Notes under the pieces: model-generated
What the model was told of the DNA's origin: nothing
Databases searched by the model: none
What the model saw: only the letters and a program-made list of their open reading frames with translations
Part shown: positions 1-5,782 of the stretch, one piece after another
Layout of the letters: every line of letters begins with the position of its first letter
Numbering within the stretch: the stretch's first letter is position 1
Assembly: GCA_945492935.1 (NCBI GenBank)
Contig: CALYVE010000063.1
Coordinates: forward strand, 1-8,369
Reading direction: 5' to 3'
Origin: an uncultured Lachnospiraceae bacterium
GTDB taxonomy: Bacteria > Bacillota > Clostridia > Lachnospirales > Lachnospiraceae
DNA: 8,369 bases
Made by a program: the position numbers and the translations under genes

Positions 1-1
1 T

Positions 2-406
2 TATGTATTTGTTCAGGATGAAGCAAAGATACAAGAAATTGCTTCCACAGCCATGCTTGGATTTGAATATAATGCAAAGACAGTATCACAGTGCAAGAAT
101 CTTGTTGTATTAACACAAAAGAATTGCATTTGCGGATATGAGAGAGACGGAAGCTTCTCAACGAGCAAAGAAAAAGGCTGGGAAATGTTTGATGCGGGAA
201 TTGCTGCACAGACGTTCTGTCTGGCTGCAAATGAAGCCGGATTCGGTACTGTAATTCTCGGAATCTTTGATGATGCCAAGGTTGCAGAAATAATCGGACT
301 TCCTGATAATATGACAGTTGCAGCATTGATTCCGGTCGGTGAACCAAAATTTGCACCGGATCCAACACCGCGCAAAGAGACAGGAGAGCTTGTTAGCTAT
401 ATTTAA
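2..406 (+). CDS. Nitroreductase-family flavoprotein, 5'-truncated by window edge
   Basis: This is the C-terminal 134 residues of a nitroreductase-like protein. The reading frame is open from base 2 and ends at TAA 404-406. Family members are FMN-dependent NAD(P)H oxidoreductases, usually about 170-200 residues, acting in the cytoplasm as dimers on nitro compounds, quinones or unknown substrates. The visible part includes the helix reading EMFDAGIAAQTFCLAANEAG, then GFGTVILGIFDD, and the closing LPDNMTVAALIPVGEP, which is the typical end of the fold where the flavin ring is contacted. The N-terminal Arg/Ser FMN-phosphate segment lies outside the window, so the first ATG at 53 is internal and not the start. 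The gene ends two bases before the response regulator, which suggests co-transcription. The substrate cannot be told from sequence. The family call is firm; the subfamily is not. Confidence 0.85.
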   Translation, partial: YVFVQDEAKIQEIASTAMLGFEYNAKTVSQCKNLVVLTQKNCICGYERDGSFSTSKEKGWEMFDAGIAAQTFCLAANEAGFGTVILGIFDDAKVAEIIGLPDNMTVAALIPVGEPKFAPDPTPRKETGELVSYI

Positions 407-408
407 TT

Positions 409-1140
409 ATGAAAGTTCAAGTTGGAATATGTGATGACAACAAAAAGGATATCGAATGGATGGAACGTGAGGCGCAGCTCTGTTTTGCAGAGGCTAAGGT
501 TGACTTTGAGCTGACAAAATTTCAAGGCGGGAATATGCTTATGCATGAAATTGACAGTGTCCTGAATTATGATGTGTTATTGCTCGATATAGATATGCCC
601 GGTGTTGATGGTATGGAAGTGGCTGAACGTATTATGCAAATGCCGCATCGTGTAAATATTATCTTTGTTACAAACAGGGATGATATGGTGTTTGAAGCAA
701 TTCATTATCATCCGTTTCGATTTATACGTAAAGAAAAGTTACATGATGAATTGTCGGAAGCGATTACTTCTGCACTTGACAAAATTTACAGAGAAACACT
801 GATTTATTGTTTTGGAACAGGTGCCTTTACAATTAAGATTCCAATTTGTGATATATTATATTTGGAAAGTCAGAAGCATTATATTTCTGTTCACACAGTT
901 CAAGGCGAGGTAAAGACATTTCGTGGTAAAATATCAGAATACACAGACATTCTTTCGGATGTTGGATTCGTCCGTGTTCATATGGGATATTTAGTGAATG
1001 TTCGATACATATATTCAATTTCGTCACAGAAAATTGTTTTGGATAATAAAGAGGAATTACCGATTAGCCGCACAAAAATCGAAGCTGTCAAACAGAAGCA
1101 TGCAAGCTATATGAGGAGGTTTGTACGTGGGATGCATTAG
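409..1140 (+). CDS. LytTR-family response regulator (AgrA-like)
   Basis: This is a 243-residue two-component response regulator. The receiver domain spans about residues 1-125. Its acidic pocket is D9/D10, the probable phosphoacceptor is D60 in LLLDIDMPGVDG, the switch residue is T88, and the conserved lysine is K108. The LytTR DNA-binding domain covers about 137-240, with the signatures ILYLESQKHYISVHT and FVRVHMGYLVN. Proteins of this layout, such as AgrA, VirR and LytR, bind direct-repeat promoter sites once phosphorylated. The gene starts two bases after the nitroreductase stop. The only Shine-Dalgarno-like run (AGGAGA, 382-387) is about 21 bases from the ATG, too far to work well, so translation is probably coupled to the upstream gene. 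Its 3' end overlaps the kinase gene by 14 bases, so the two are a cognate pair. No target promoter could be identified in the window. Confidence 0.93.
   Translation: MKVQVGICDDNKKDIEWMEREAQLCFAEAKVDFELTKFQGGNMLMHEIDSVLNYDVLLLDIDMPGVDGMEVAERIMQMPHRVNIIFVTNRDDMVFEAIHYHPFRFIRKEKLHDELSEAITSALDKIYRETLIYCFGTGAFTIKIPICDILYLESQKHYISVHTVQGEVKTFRGKISEYTDILSDVGFVRVHMGYLVNVRYIYSISSQKIVLDNKEELPISRTKIEAVKQKHASYMRRFVRGMH
1114..1119 (+). promoter_or_regulatory. Ribosome binding site fixing the kinase start at GTG 1127
   Basis: A perfect AGGAGG lies inside the 3' end of the response regulator gene. It is 7 bases from GTG 1127 but only 1 base from the in-frame TTG at 1121. The spacing favours GTG 1127 as the true start and rules against the longer frame. 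Confidence 0.8.
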
Positions 1141-1870
1141 CGTAACAATCATTTTGCTAATAATTTTTGATGCTTTGCTGCTTGTTTATATGAACAGAAA
1201 AATTTACCGCAAAAAAATGGCAAGTAAAATACTTGATGTTTCTGTGCATGAGGAACAAAATCTATATCAAAAGATTAATGAAATGTACAAAGACAGTCAA
1301 ATCATGCGTCATGATGTCAAGCATTATCTGACGGTTGTTCTTGGCCTAATTATAAATGAAGAATACGAGGAGGCAAAAAAACAGCTGATAGACATTTTGG
1401 GAACTGAATTTCGGGGGAAATTTGTGTATTACCAGAGTAGTAATGTTGTGAATGCAGTGCTAAATGATAAACGAAGCTATTGTGAAGATCACAAGATTTC
1501 GTTTGATTTGGTTGCAAGCGGAGATGTTCCGGGCTATTGTGAGATGGATATCGCTATTATTCTTGCAAATCTTCTGGACAATGCGATTGAAGCTTCAACA
1601 ACCGGTCATGACGAAATATATGTCGAATTATTACAAAACAAAGGCATGTATTCCGTGATGGTGAAAAACAGTATTTCACAGTCGGTATTGCAGGCAAATT
1701 CGAAGCTTGTATCATCGAAATATGATGCAGATAATACACATGGATTTGGAATAAAAAGCATAAAGAAGCTTGCAAATCGCTTAGATGGTACTTATCAATA
1801 TTATGAGGAACATGGATATTTTGTCAGCTATGTTTCAATCCCTTGTAATAGGGATTCGTCTACAAAATGA
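1127..1870 (+). CDS. GHKL sensor histidine kinase with a single short N-terminal membrane helix
   Basis: This is a 247-residue histidine kinase starting at GTG 1127. Residues 4-22 (ISVTIILLIIFDALLLVYM) form one hydrophobic helix followed by a basic stretch, NRKIYRKK, which suggests a membrane anchor with the rest in the cytoplasm. The dimerisation helix carries IMRHDVKHYL, with H62 the likely phosphorylated histidine. The ATP-binding domain has an N box, ANLLDNAIEAS (147-157), a VKNS motif near 179-182, and a G box, THGFGIKSI (204-212). This pattern fits the AgrC/VirS class (HATPase_c_5). Those kinases normally carry five to seven membrane helices that sense a peptide or other signal; here nearly all of that is missing. 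It should phosphorylate D60 of the adjacent regulator. No agrB- or agrD-like gene is visible. The stop codon overlaps an ATG (ATGA at 1867) that is probably not the next gene's start. Confidence 0.88.
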   Translation: MGCISVTIILLIIFDALLLVYMNRKIYRKKMASKILDVSVHEEQNLYQKINEMYKDSQIMRHDVKHYLTVVLGLIINEEYEEAKKQLIDILGTEFRGKFVYYQSSNVVNAVLNDKRSYCEDHKISFDLVASGDVPGYCEMDIAIILANLLDNAIEASTTGHDEIYVELLQNKGMYSVMVKNSISQSVLQANSKLVSSKYDADNTHGFGIKSIKKLANRLDGTYQYYEEHGYFVSYVSIPCNRDSSTK

Positions 1871-1878
1871 TAACTTAC

Positions 1879-1884
1879 AGGAGA
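1879..1884 (+). promoter_or_regulatory. Ribosome binding site fixing the coiled-coil gene start at ATG 1891
   Basis: AGGAGA lies 6 bases before ATG 1891. The upstream in-frame ATG at 1867 overlaps the kinase stop but has no purine-rich site before it, so 1891 is the better start and the extra eight residues are probably untranslated. Confidence 0.75.
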
Positions 1885-1890
1885 ATTAAC

Positions 1891-2727
1891 ATGGAACAAG
1901 GTAGAACAGAGCAAATATTAGAAAGACTTATGGACATGATCGAAAATGGAGCGAGTGTTCCACTTTCAACGGGCAAGGTAATGATCAATAAGGAGGAGGC
2001 AACCTTCCTGCTCCGCGAACTTGAGGAACTGGTCAAAACAGAACTTAAGATGTATCGTGAGGTGACAGACCGAAGAGGGAAGATTATTACAGAAGCAAAA
2101 AAAGAAGCCGAAGAAATCGTTTACCAGGCAGAGCAGAATGCAAGCCGTATTCGCGTAACGAAACGTATGTCCTCTATCGATTCAGCCTTTCGTATGGATA
2201 GCCTTGATCCAATGGATAGAGAGGCACTTCGTACAGCAAACGATATCTATGCGGCATCCCTTATCTACACAGATGAAATGCTTACGGAAGTCAATGATGT
2301 TGTTGCGGAAGCATATGATATGATTCAGTCGCAGTATAATCGGGTGGTTGATACATTAGCGGAGAAGGCTCGAATGATTGAGGAGAATAAGGCTGAATTA
2401 ATGAGCAGCCTCCATGAACTTTCTACAGAAGAACGCTACTCACAGATATTAGAGCTTGGGCAGCTGCTTTCCAATGAATTGTATATAGAGCGAATGAAGG
2501 CACGCGGCTATGAGATTGATAAGGTCGATGTTGCCGATCAGAAGGACAGACCGCAGGAAACTGTTGAGGAAATACCGATTGTTGAGGAACAGACAAGGAT
2601 GGCACAAGAACAGGAAAGACCTGCCACACCAATTATGTCCATCGTTGATGAAAGTGTGAAGGATTTGGAAGAAAAGGCAGAGGAACCCCCTGTAAAAGAA
2701 GAACAAAATGACATTTCAGCAATATAA
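1891..2727 (+). CDS. Coiled-coil protein, DivIVA/ATP-synthase-B-like, function unknown
   Basis: This is a 278-residue soluble protein with no membrane segment or signal peptide. Residues 1-55 are an N-terminal segment, RTEQILERLMDMIENG then a VPLSTGKVMINKEE turn. It resembles the start of a Firmicutes family often labelled as cell-division initiation protein or ATPase-like, in which a helix is followed by a short 'xPLxxGK' hairpin. A charged helix rich in Ala, Glu and Lys (about 60-90, including KIITEAKKEAEEIVYQAEQN) follows, then a second long helical region (about 107-208). The tail (about 215-278) is acidic and rich in Pro, Glu and Gln, and is probably disordered. I infer a scaffold or cell-envelope/division role from the family likeness only. 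It begins 20 bases after the kinase stop and so likely shares that transcript. No terminator is seen after it. Confidence 0.75.
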   Translation: MEQGRTEQILERLMDMIENGASVPLSTGKVMINKEEATFLLRELEELVKTELKMYREVTDRRGKIITEAKKEAEEIVYQAEQNASRIRVTKRMSSIDSAFRMDSLDPMDREALRTANDIYAASLIYTDEMLTEVNDVVAEAYDMIQSQYNRVVDTLAEKARMIEENKAELMSSLHELSTEERYSQILELGQLLSNELYIERMKARGYEIDKVDVADQKDRPQETVEEIPIVEEQTRMAQEQERPATPIMSIVDESVKDLEEKAEEPPVKEEQNDISAI

Positions 2728-2735
2728 TTTGCTGG

Positions 2736-2764
2736 TTTACAAAAAGAAACATATAAACTATAAT
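2736..2764 (+). promoter_or_regulatory. Sigma-A-type promoter for purM-purN-purD
   Basis: A -35 element TTTACA (2736-2741) and a perfect -10 TATAAT (2759-2764) are separated by exactly 17 bases, in the 80-base gap before purM. Transcription should begin near 2771, leaving a leader of about 37 bases. The leader is too short for a guanine riboswitch, and no Bacillus-type PurBox is recognised. Confidence 0.75.
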
Positions 2765-2768
2765 AATA

Positions 2769-2782
2769 TGGTTGTTAAACCA
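2769..2782 (+). repeat. Small inverted repeat at the purM transcript start
   Basis: TGGTT (2769-2773) and AACCA (2778-2782) are perfect 5-base arms around a 4-base loop, spanning the predicted +1. It could be an operator half-site pair or a 5' RNA hairpin. It is short enough that chance is also possible. Confidence 0.35.
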
Positions 2783-2807
2783 ATAACAAACGTAGGAGGA
2801 TACAAAA

Positions 2808-3833
2808 ATGGATTACAAAAATGCCGGTGTTGATATTGAGGCTGGATATAAGTCAGTGGAGCTTATGAAGGCACACATTAAAAAGACAATGCGTGATGAG
2901 GTACTGGGAGGAATTGGTGGATTCTCCGGTGCTTTTTCATTGAAAAAAATTAAGGATATGGAAGAACCGGTATTACTTTCCGGTACAGATGGTTGTGGTA
3001 CGAAGGTAAAGCTTGCTATGGTGATGGATAAGCATGACACAATCGGTATCGACGCAGTAGCAATGTGTGTAAATGATATTGCATGTGCCGGCGGAGAGCC
3101 ATTATTCTTTCTGGACTATATTGCATGCGGTAAGAATTACCCGGAAAAAATTGCAACAATTGTAAGTGGTGTTGCAGAGGGATGCATTCAGTCGGATGCT
3201 GCATTAATTGGTGGAGAGACAGCAGAACATCCGGGCCTTATGCCGGAAGATGATTATGATCTTGCCGGATTTGCGGTAGGTGTTGTAGAGAAGAAGGATC
3301 TTATTACAGGTGAGAATATTATGCCGGGAGATGCATTGGTTGGTATTGCTTCAAGTGGTGTTCATAGCAACGGCTTCTCACTCGTTCGTAAGGTATTCGA
3401 TATTACGAAGGAATCATTAGATACATATTATGATGAACTTGGAAAAACACTTGGCGAGACATTACTTGCGCCAACAAAAATATATGTTAAGGCACTTCGT
3501 TCAGTAAAGAATGCCGGTGTTACAATCAAGGGATGCAGTCATATTACCGGTGGTGGTTTCTATGAAAATATTCCGCGTATGTTGCCGGACGGAATTGTTG
3601 CAAGCGTAAAGAAGGATTCCTATGAAGTTCCTGCGATTTTTAAGCTTATGGCAAAGAAGGGCGATATTGCAGAGCAGATGATGTACAACACATTTAACAT
3701 GGGTCTTGGTATGGTACTTGCAGTCGATAAGGCTGATGTTGAGAAGACGATAGCAGCAATTGAGGCAGCAGGTGAGAAGGCATTCTTAATCGGTGAGACA
3801 AAGGCCGGCGAAAAGGGAGTAGAATTATGTTAA
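2808..3833 (+). CDS. purM: Phosphoribosylformylglycinamidine cyclo-ligase (AIR synthetase)
   Basis: This 341-residue protein catalyses ATP-dependent ring closure of FGAM to 5-aminoimidazole ribonucleotide (AIR), the fifth step of purine synthesis, in the cytoplasm. The length matches the family. Visible PurM signatures are GGIGGFSGAFSL (34-45), the glycine-rich LLSGTDGCGTKVKLA (56-70), DAVAMCVNDIACAGGEPLFF (82-101) in the dimer/ATP region, LIGGETAEHPG (133-143), SSGVHSNGFSLVR (182-194) and HITGGGFYENIPRMLP (245-260). Translation starts at ATG 2808, 8 bases after AGGAGG (2794-2799). It is the first gene behind the 2736-2764 promoter, and purN overlaps its last 7 bases. No key residue appears changed. 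Confidence 0.97.
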   Translation: MDYKNAGVDIEAGYKSVELMKAHIKKTMRDEVLGGIGGFSGAFSLKKIKDMEEPVLLSGTDGCGTKVKLAMVMDKHDTIGIDAVAMCVNDIACAGGEPLFFLDYIACGKNYPEKIATIVSGVAEGCIQSDAALIGGETAEHPGLMPEDDYDLAGFAVGVVEKKDLITGENIMPGDALVGIASSGVHSNGFSLVRKVFDITKESLDTYYDELGKTLGETLLAPTKIYVKALRSVKNAGVTIKGCSHITGGGFYENIPRMLPDGIVASVKKDSYEVPAIFKLMAKKGDIAEQMMYNTFNMGLGMVLAVDKADVEKTIAAIEAAGEKAFLIGETKAGEKGVELC

Positions 3834-4414
3834 GAGTTGTTGTCATGGTGTCCGGCGGAGGCACAAATTTGCAGGCCATTATTGATGGTGTGGCAGATGG
3901 AACAATTTCGAATACACAGTTAGTCGGTGTAATCAGTAACAATCCCGGAGTTTATGCGTTGGAGCGTGCGAAGCTTGCAAATATTCCTTCGACAGTTGTA
4001 TCACCGAAAGAATACGAGTCGAGAGCTGCATTTAACGATGCATTGCTTGCTACAGTTTCGTCATATAAACCGGACTTGATTGTATTGGCAGGATTTTTGG
4101 TTGTTATTCCGGAGAAGATGATTGATGCATATGAGAATCGCATTATCAATATTCATCCATCTTTGATTCCGGCATTTTGTGGAACAGGTTATTACGGACT
4201 TAAGGTGCACGAAGCTGCACTTGAAAGAGGAGTAAAGGTAACAGGAGCAACGGTTCATTATGTTGATAAGGGAACCGATACCGGTCCGATTATTATGCAG
4301 AAGGCAGTTTATGTTGAAGAAGGAGATACTCCAAAAACGCTACAGCAGAGAGTTATGGAGCAGGCGGAATGGAAGCTTCTTCCGGCCGCAATAAATAAGA
4401 TTGCCAATCAGTAA
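3827..4414 (+). CDS. purN: Phosphoribosylglycinamide formyltransferase (GART)
   Basis: This 195-residue enzyme transfers a formyl group from 10-formyltetrahydrofolate to GAR to give FGAR, the third step of purine synthesis. The N-terminal phosphate-binding loop reads VSGGGTNLQAII (8-19). The catalytic set is present: N108 and H110 in INIHPSLIP, and D147 in VHYVDKGTDTGP. The loop after it reads FCGTGYYGLKVHEAAL, a form I associate with clostridial members rather than the E. coli sequence. The start at ATG 3827 lies inside the purM end, 7 bases after GGGAG (3815-3819), so translational coupling with purM is likely. The non-folate enzyme PurT is a different family and is excluded by these motifs. 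Confidence 0.96.
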   Translation: MLRVVVMVSGGGTNLQAIIDGVADGTISNTQLVGVISNNPGVYALERAKLANIPSTVVSPKEYESRAAFNDALLATVSSYKPDLIVLAGFLVVIPEKMIDAYENRIINIHPSLIPAFCGTGYYGLKVHEAALERGVKVTGATVHYVDKGTDTGPIIMQKAVYVEEGDTPKTLQQRVMEQAEWKLLPAAINKIANQ

Positions 4415-4421
4415 AAAATAT

Positions 4422-4443
4422 ATCAATCTATCCGTAGGTTGAT
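4422..4443 (+). other. Intergenic hairpin between purN and purD
   Basis: ATCAATCTA (4422-4430) pairs with TAGGTTGAT (4435-4443): nine base pairs including one G-U, closed by a TCCG loop that fits the stable UNCG tetraloop pattern. No T-run follows, so it is not an intrinsic terminator. It ends 10 bases before the purD ribosome binding site (4454-4459). It could be an RNA-processing or mRNA-stability element; that role is inferred. Confidence 0.5.
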
Positions 4444-4466
4444 CCTGAATTGTAGGAGGAATACAG

Positions 4467-5738
4467 ATGAGAGTATTATTAGTTGGAGGCGGCGGAAGAG
4501 AGCACGCTATCGCATGGAAGGTAAGTCAGAGTAAGCATGTAACGAAGTTATTTGCAGCACCGGGAAATGCAGGAATTGCAGAATATGCAGAGTGTGTTGA
4601 TATTTCTGTAATGGACGCGCCAAAGCTTGTTGCATTTGCAAAAGAACAAAATATCGATTTTGTGATTGTAGGACCGGATGATCCTCTTGTAGCAGGTGTC
4701 GCTGATGCATTTACAGAAGCCGGCATGCGTGTGTTTGGACCGTCAAAGAAAGCGGCTATCATCGAAGGCTCTAAGGCATTTTCGAAAGACTTAATGAAGA
4801 AATATGGTATTCCGTCTGCTGCATATGAGACATTTGACAATCCGGAGGATGCGCTCGCTTATTTGGAGACGGCAAAAATGCCGATTGTACTTAAGGCTGA
4901 TGGATTAGCACTTGGCAAAGGTGTATTGATCTGTAATAATCTTGAGGAGGCAAAAGCAGGTGTAAAGACATTAATGCTTGACAAGCAGTTTGGTTCGGCC
5001 GGTGACAAGATTGTTATCGAGGAATTTATGACTGGTCGTGAAGTATCGGTTCTTTGCTTCTGTGATGGTACACATATTAAACCTATGGCTTCTGCTCAGG
5101 ATCACAAGAGAGCGAAAGATGGCGATCAGGGATTGAACACAGGTGGCATGGGAACATTCTCACCAAGTCCGTTTTATACAGATGAAGTAGATGCATTTTG
5201 TAAGGAGAATGTCTATCAAAAGACGATGGATGCCATGAAGGCAGAGGGCAGAGATTTTGTGGGTGTATTATTCTGCGGTTTGATGCTTACTTCGGATGGT
5301 CCCAAGGTTCTTGAATACAACGCAAGATTTGGTGATCCAGAGACACAGGTAGTATTACCACGTATGAAGAATGATATTATTGAGGTTATGGAAGCGTGTG
5401 TTGACGGTCGTTTGGATGAAATTGAATTAGAGTTTGAGGACCAGGCAGCGGTTTGTGTTGTTTTGGCATCGGACGGTTACCCGGAACACTATGAGAAGGG
5501 TTATGTAATTCATGGATTAGAAACATTTAAGGATAAAGAAGGATATTATGTATTCCATGCAGGAAGCAAGATGACAGACAAGGGCATTGTAACAAACGGT
5601 GGCCGTGTTCTTGGCGTTACTGCAAAGGGAAGTGATTTGGTAGAAGCTCGTGCTAACGCATACAAGGCAACAGAGTGGATTTCGTTCGACAATAAATATA
5701 TGAGACATGATATTGGAAAGGCTATTGACGAACAATAA
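4467..5738 (+). CDS. purD: Phosphoribosylamine--glycine ligase (GAR synthetase)
   Basis: This 423-residue ATP-grasp enzyme joins phosphoribosylamine and glycine to give GAR, the second step of purine synthesis. The N-domain begins MRVLLVGGGGREHAIAW and has VGPDDPLVAG at 68-77, where most homologues read GPE.PLVAG, so Asp replaces Glu at one position. The ATP-grasp part shows PIVLKADGLALGKGV (139-153), IEEFMTGREVSV (184-195), QDHKRAKDGDQGLNTGGMG (211-229) and the metal-binding LEYNARFGDPETQ (282-294). The C-domain (about 325-423) looks complete, with FHAGSKM near 363-369. The start at ATG 4467 is 7 bases after AGGAGG (4454-4459). The 52-base gap from purN has no gene, so purH is not encoded here as it is in B. 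subtilis. Confidence 0.97.
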   Translation: MRVLLVGGGGREHAIAWKVSQSKHVTKLFAAPGNAGIAEYAECVDISVMDAPKLVAFAKEQNIDFVIVGPDDPLVAGVADAFTEAGMRVFGPSKKAAIIEGSKAFSKDLMKKYGIPSAAYETFDNPEDALAYLETAKMPIVLKADGLALGKGVLICNNLEEAKAGVKTLMLDKQFGSAGDKIVIEEFMTGREVSVLCFCDGTHIKPMASAQDHKRAKDGDQGLNTGGMGTFSPSPFYTDEVDAFCKENVYQKTMDAMKAEGRDFVGVLFCGLMLTSDGPKVLEYNARFGDPETQVVLPRMKNDIIEVMEACVDGRLDEIELEFEDQAAVCVVLASDGYPEHYEKGYVIHGLETFKDKEGYYVFHAGSKMTDKGIVTNGGRVLGVTAKGSDLVEARANAYKATEWISFDNKYMRHDIGKAIDEQ

Positions 5739-5753
5739 AATGGTATGCAAAAT
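5725..5753 (+). promoter_or_regulatory. Possible weak promoter upstream of clpC
   Basis: TTGACG (5725-5730) and CAAAAT (5748-5753) are 17 bases apart, overlapping the purD end and the 44-base gap before clpC. The -35 is 5/6 and the -10 only 4/6, so this is a candidate. Read-through from the pur promoter is the alternative. No CtsR heptamer repeat was seen nearby. Confidence 0.3.
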
Positions 5754-5782
5754 ACACATCCCTAATTTACGGAGGTTTCTCT

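Noticed and set aside
13..375. Minus-strand open frame opposite the nitroreductase gene
   Set aside because: It is antisense to clear coding sequence, has no family likeness, and reads as a shadow; the same holds for the other minus-strand frames across the window, including 4526-4840, 5980-6336 and 7162-7521.
1121..1126. TTG at 1121 as the kinase start
   Set aside because: It lies only 1 base after AGGAGG; GTG at 1127 has the proper 7-base spacing.
1867..1890. ATG overlapping the kinase stop as the start of the coiled-coil gene
   Set aside because: No ribosome binding site precedes it, while ATG 1891 has AGGAGA at ideal distance.
2728..2807. Purine riboswitch before purM
   Set aside because: The predicted leader is only about 37 bases and lacks the three-way junction core.
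4197..4215. Unusual PurN loop after the catalytic motif as a novel variant
   Set aside because: All catalytic residues are present, and I recall similar loops in clostridial PurN, so it is likely ordinary lineage variation.
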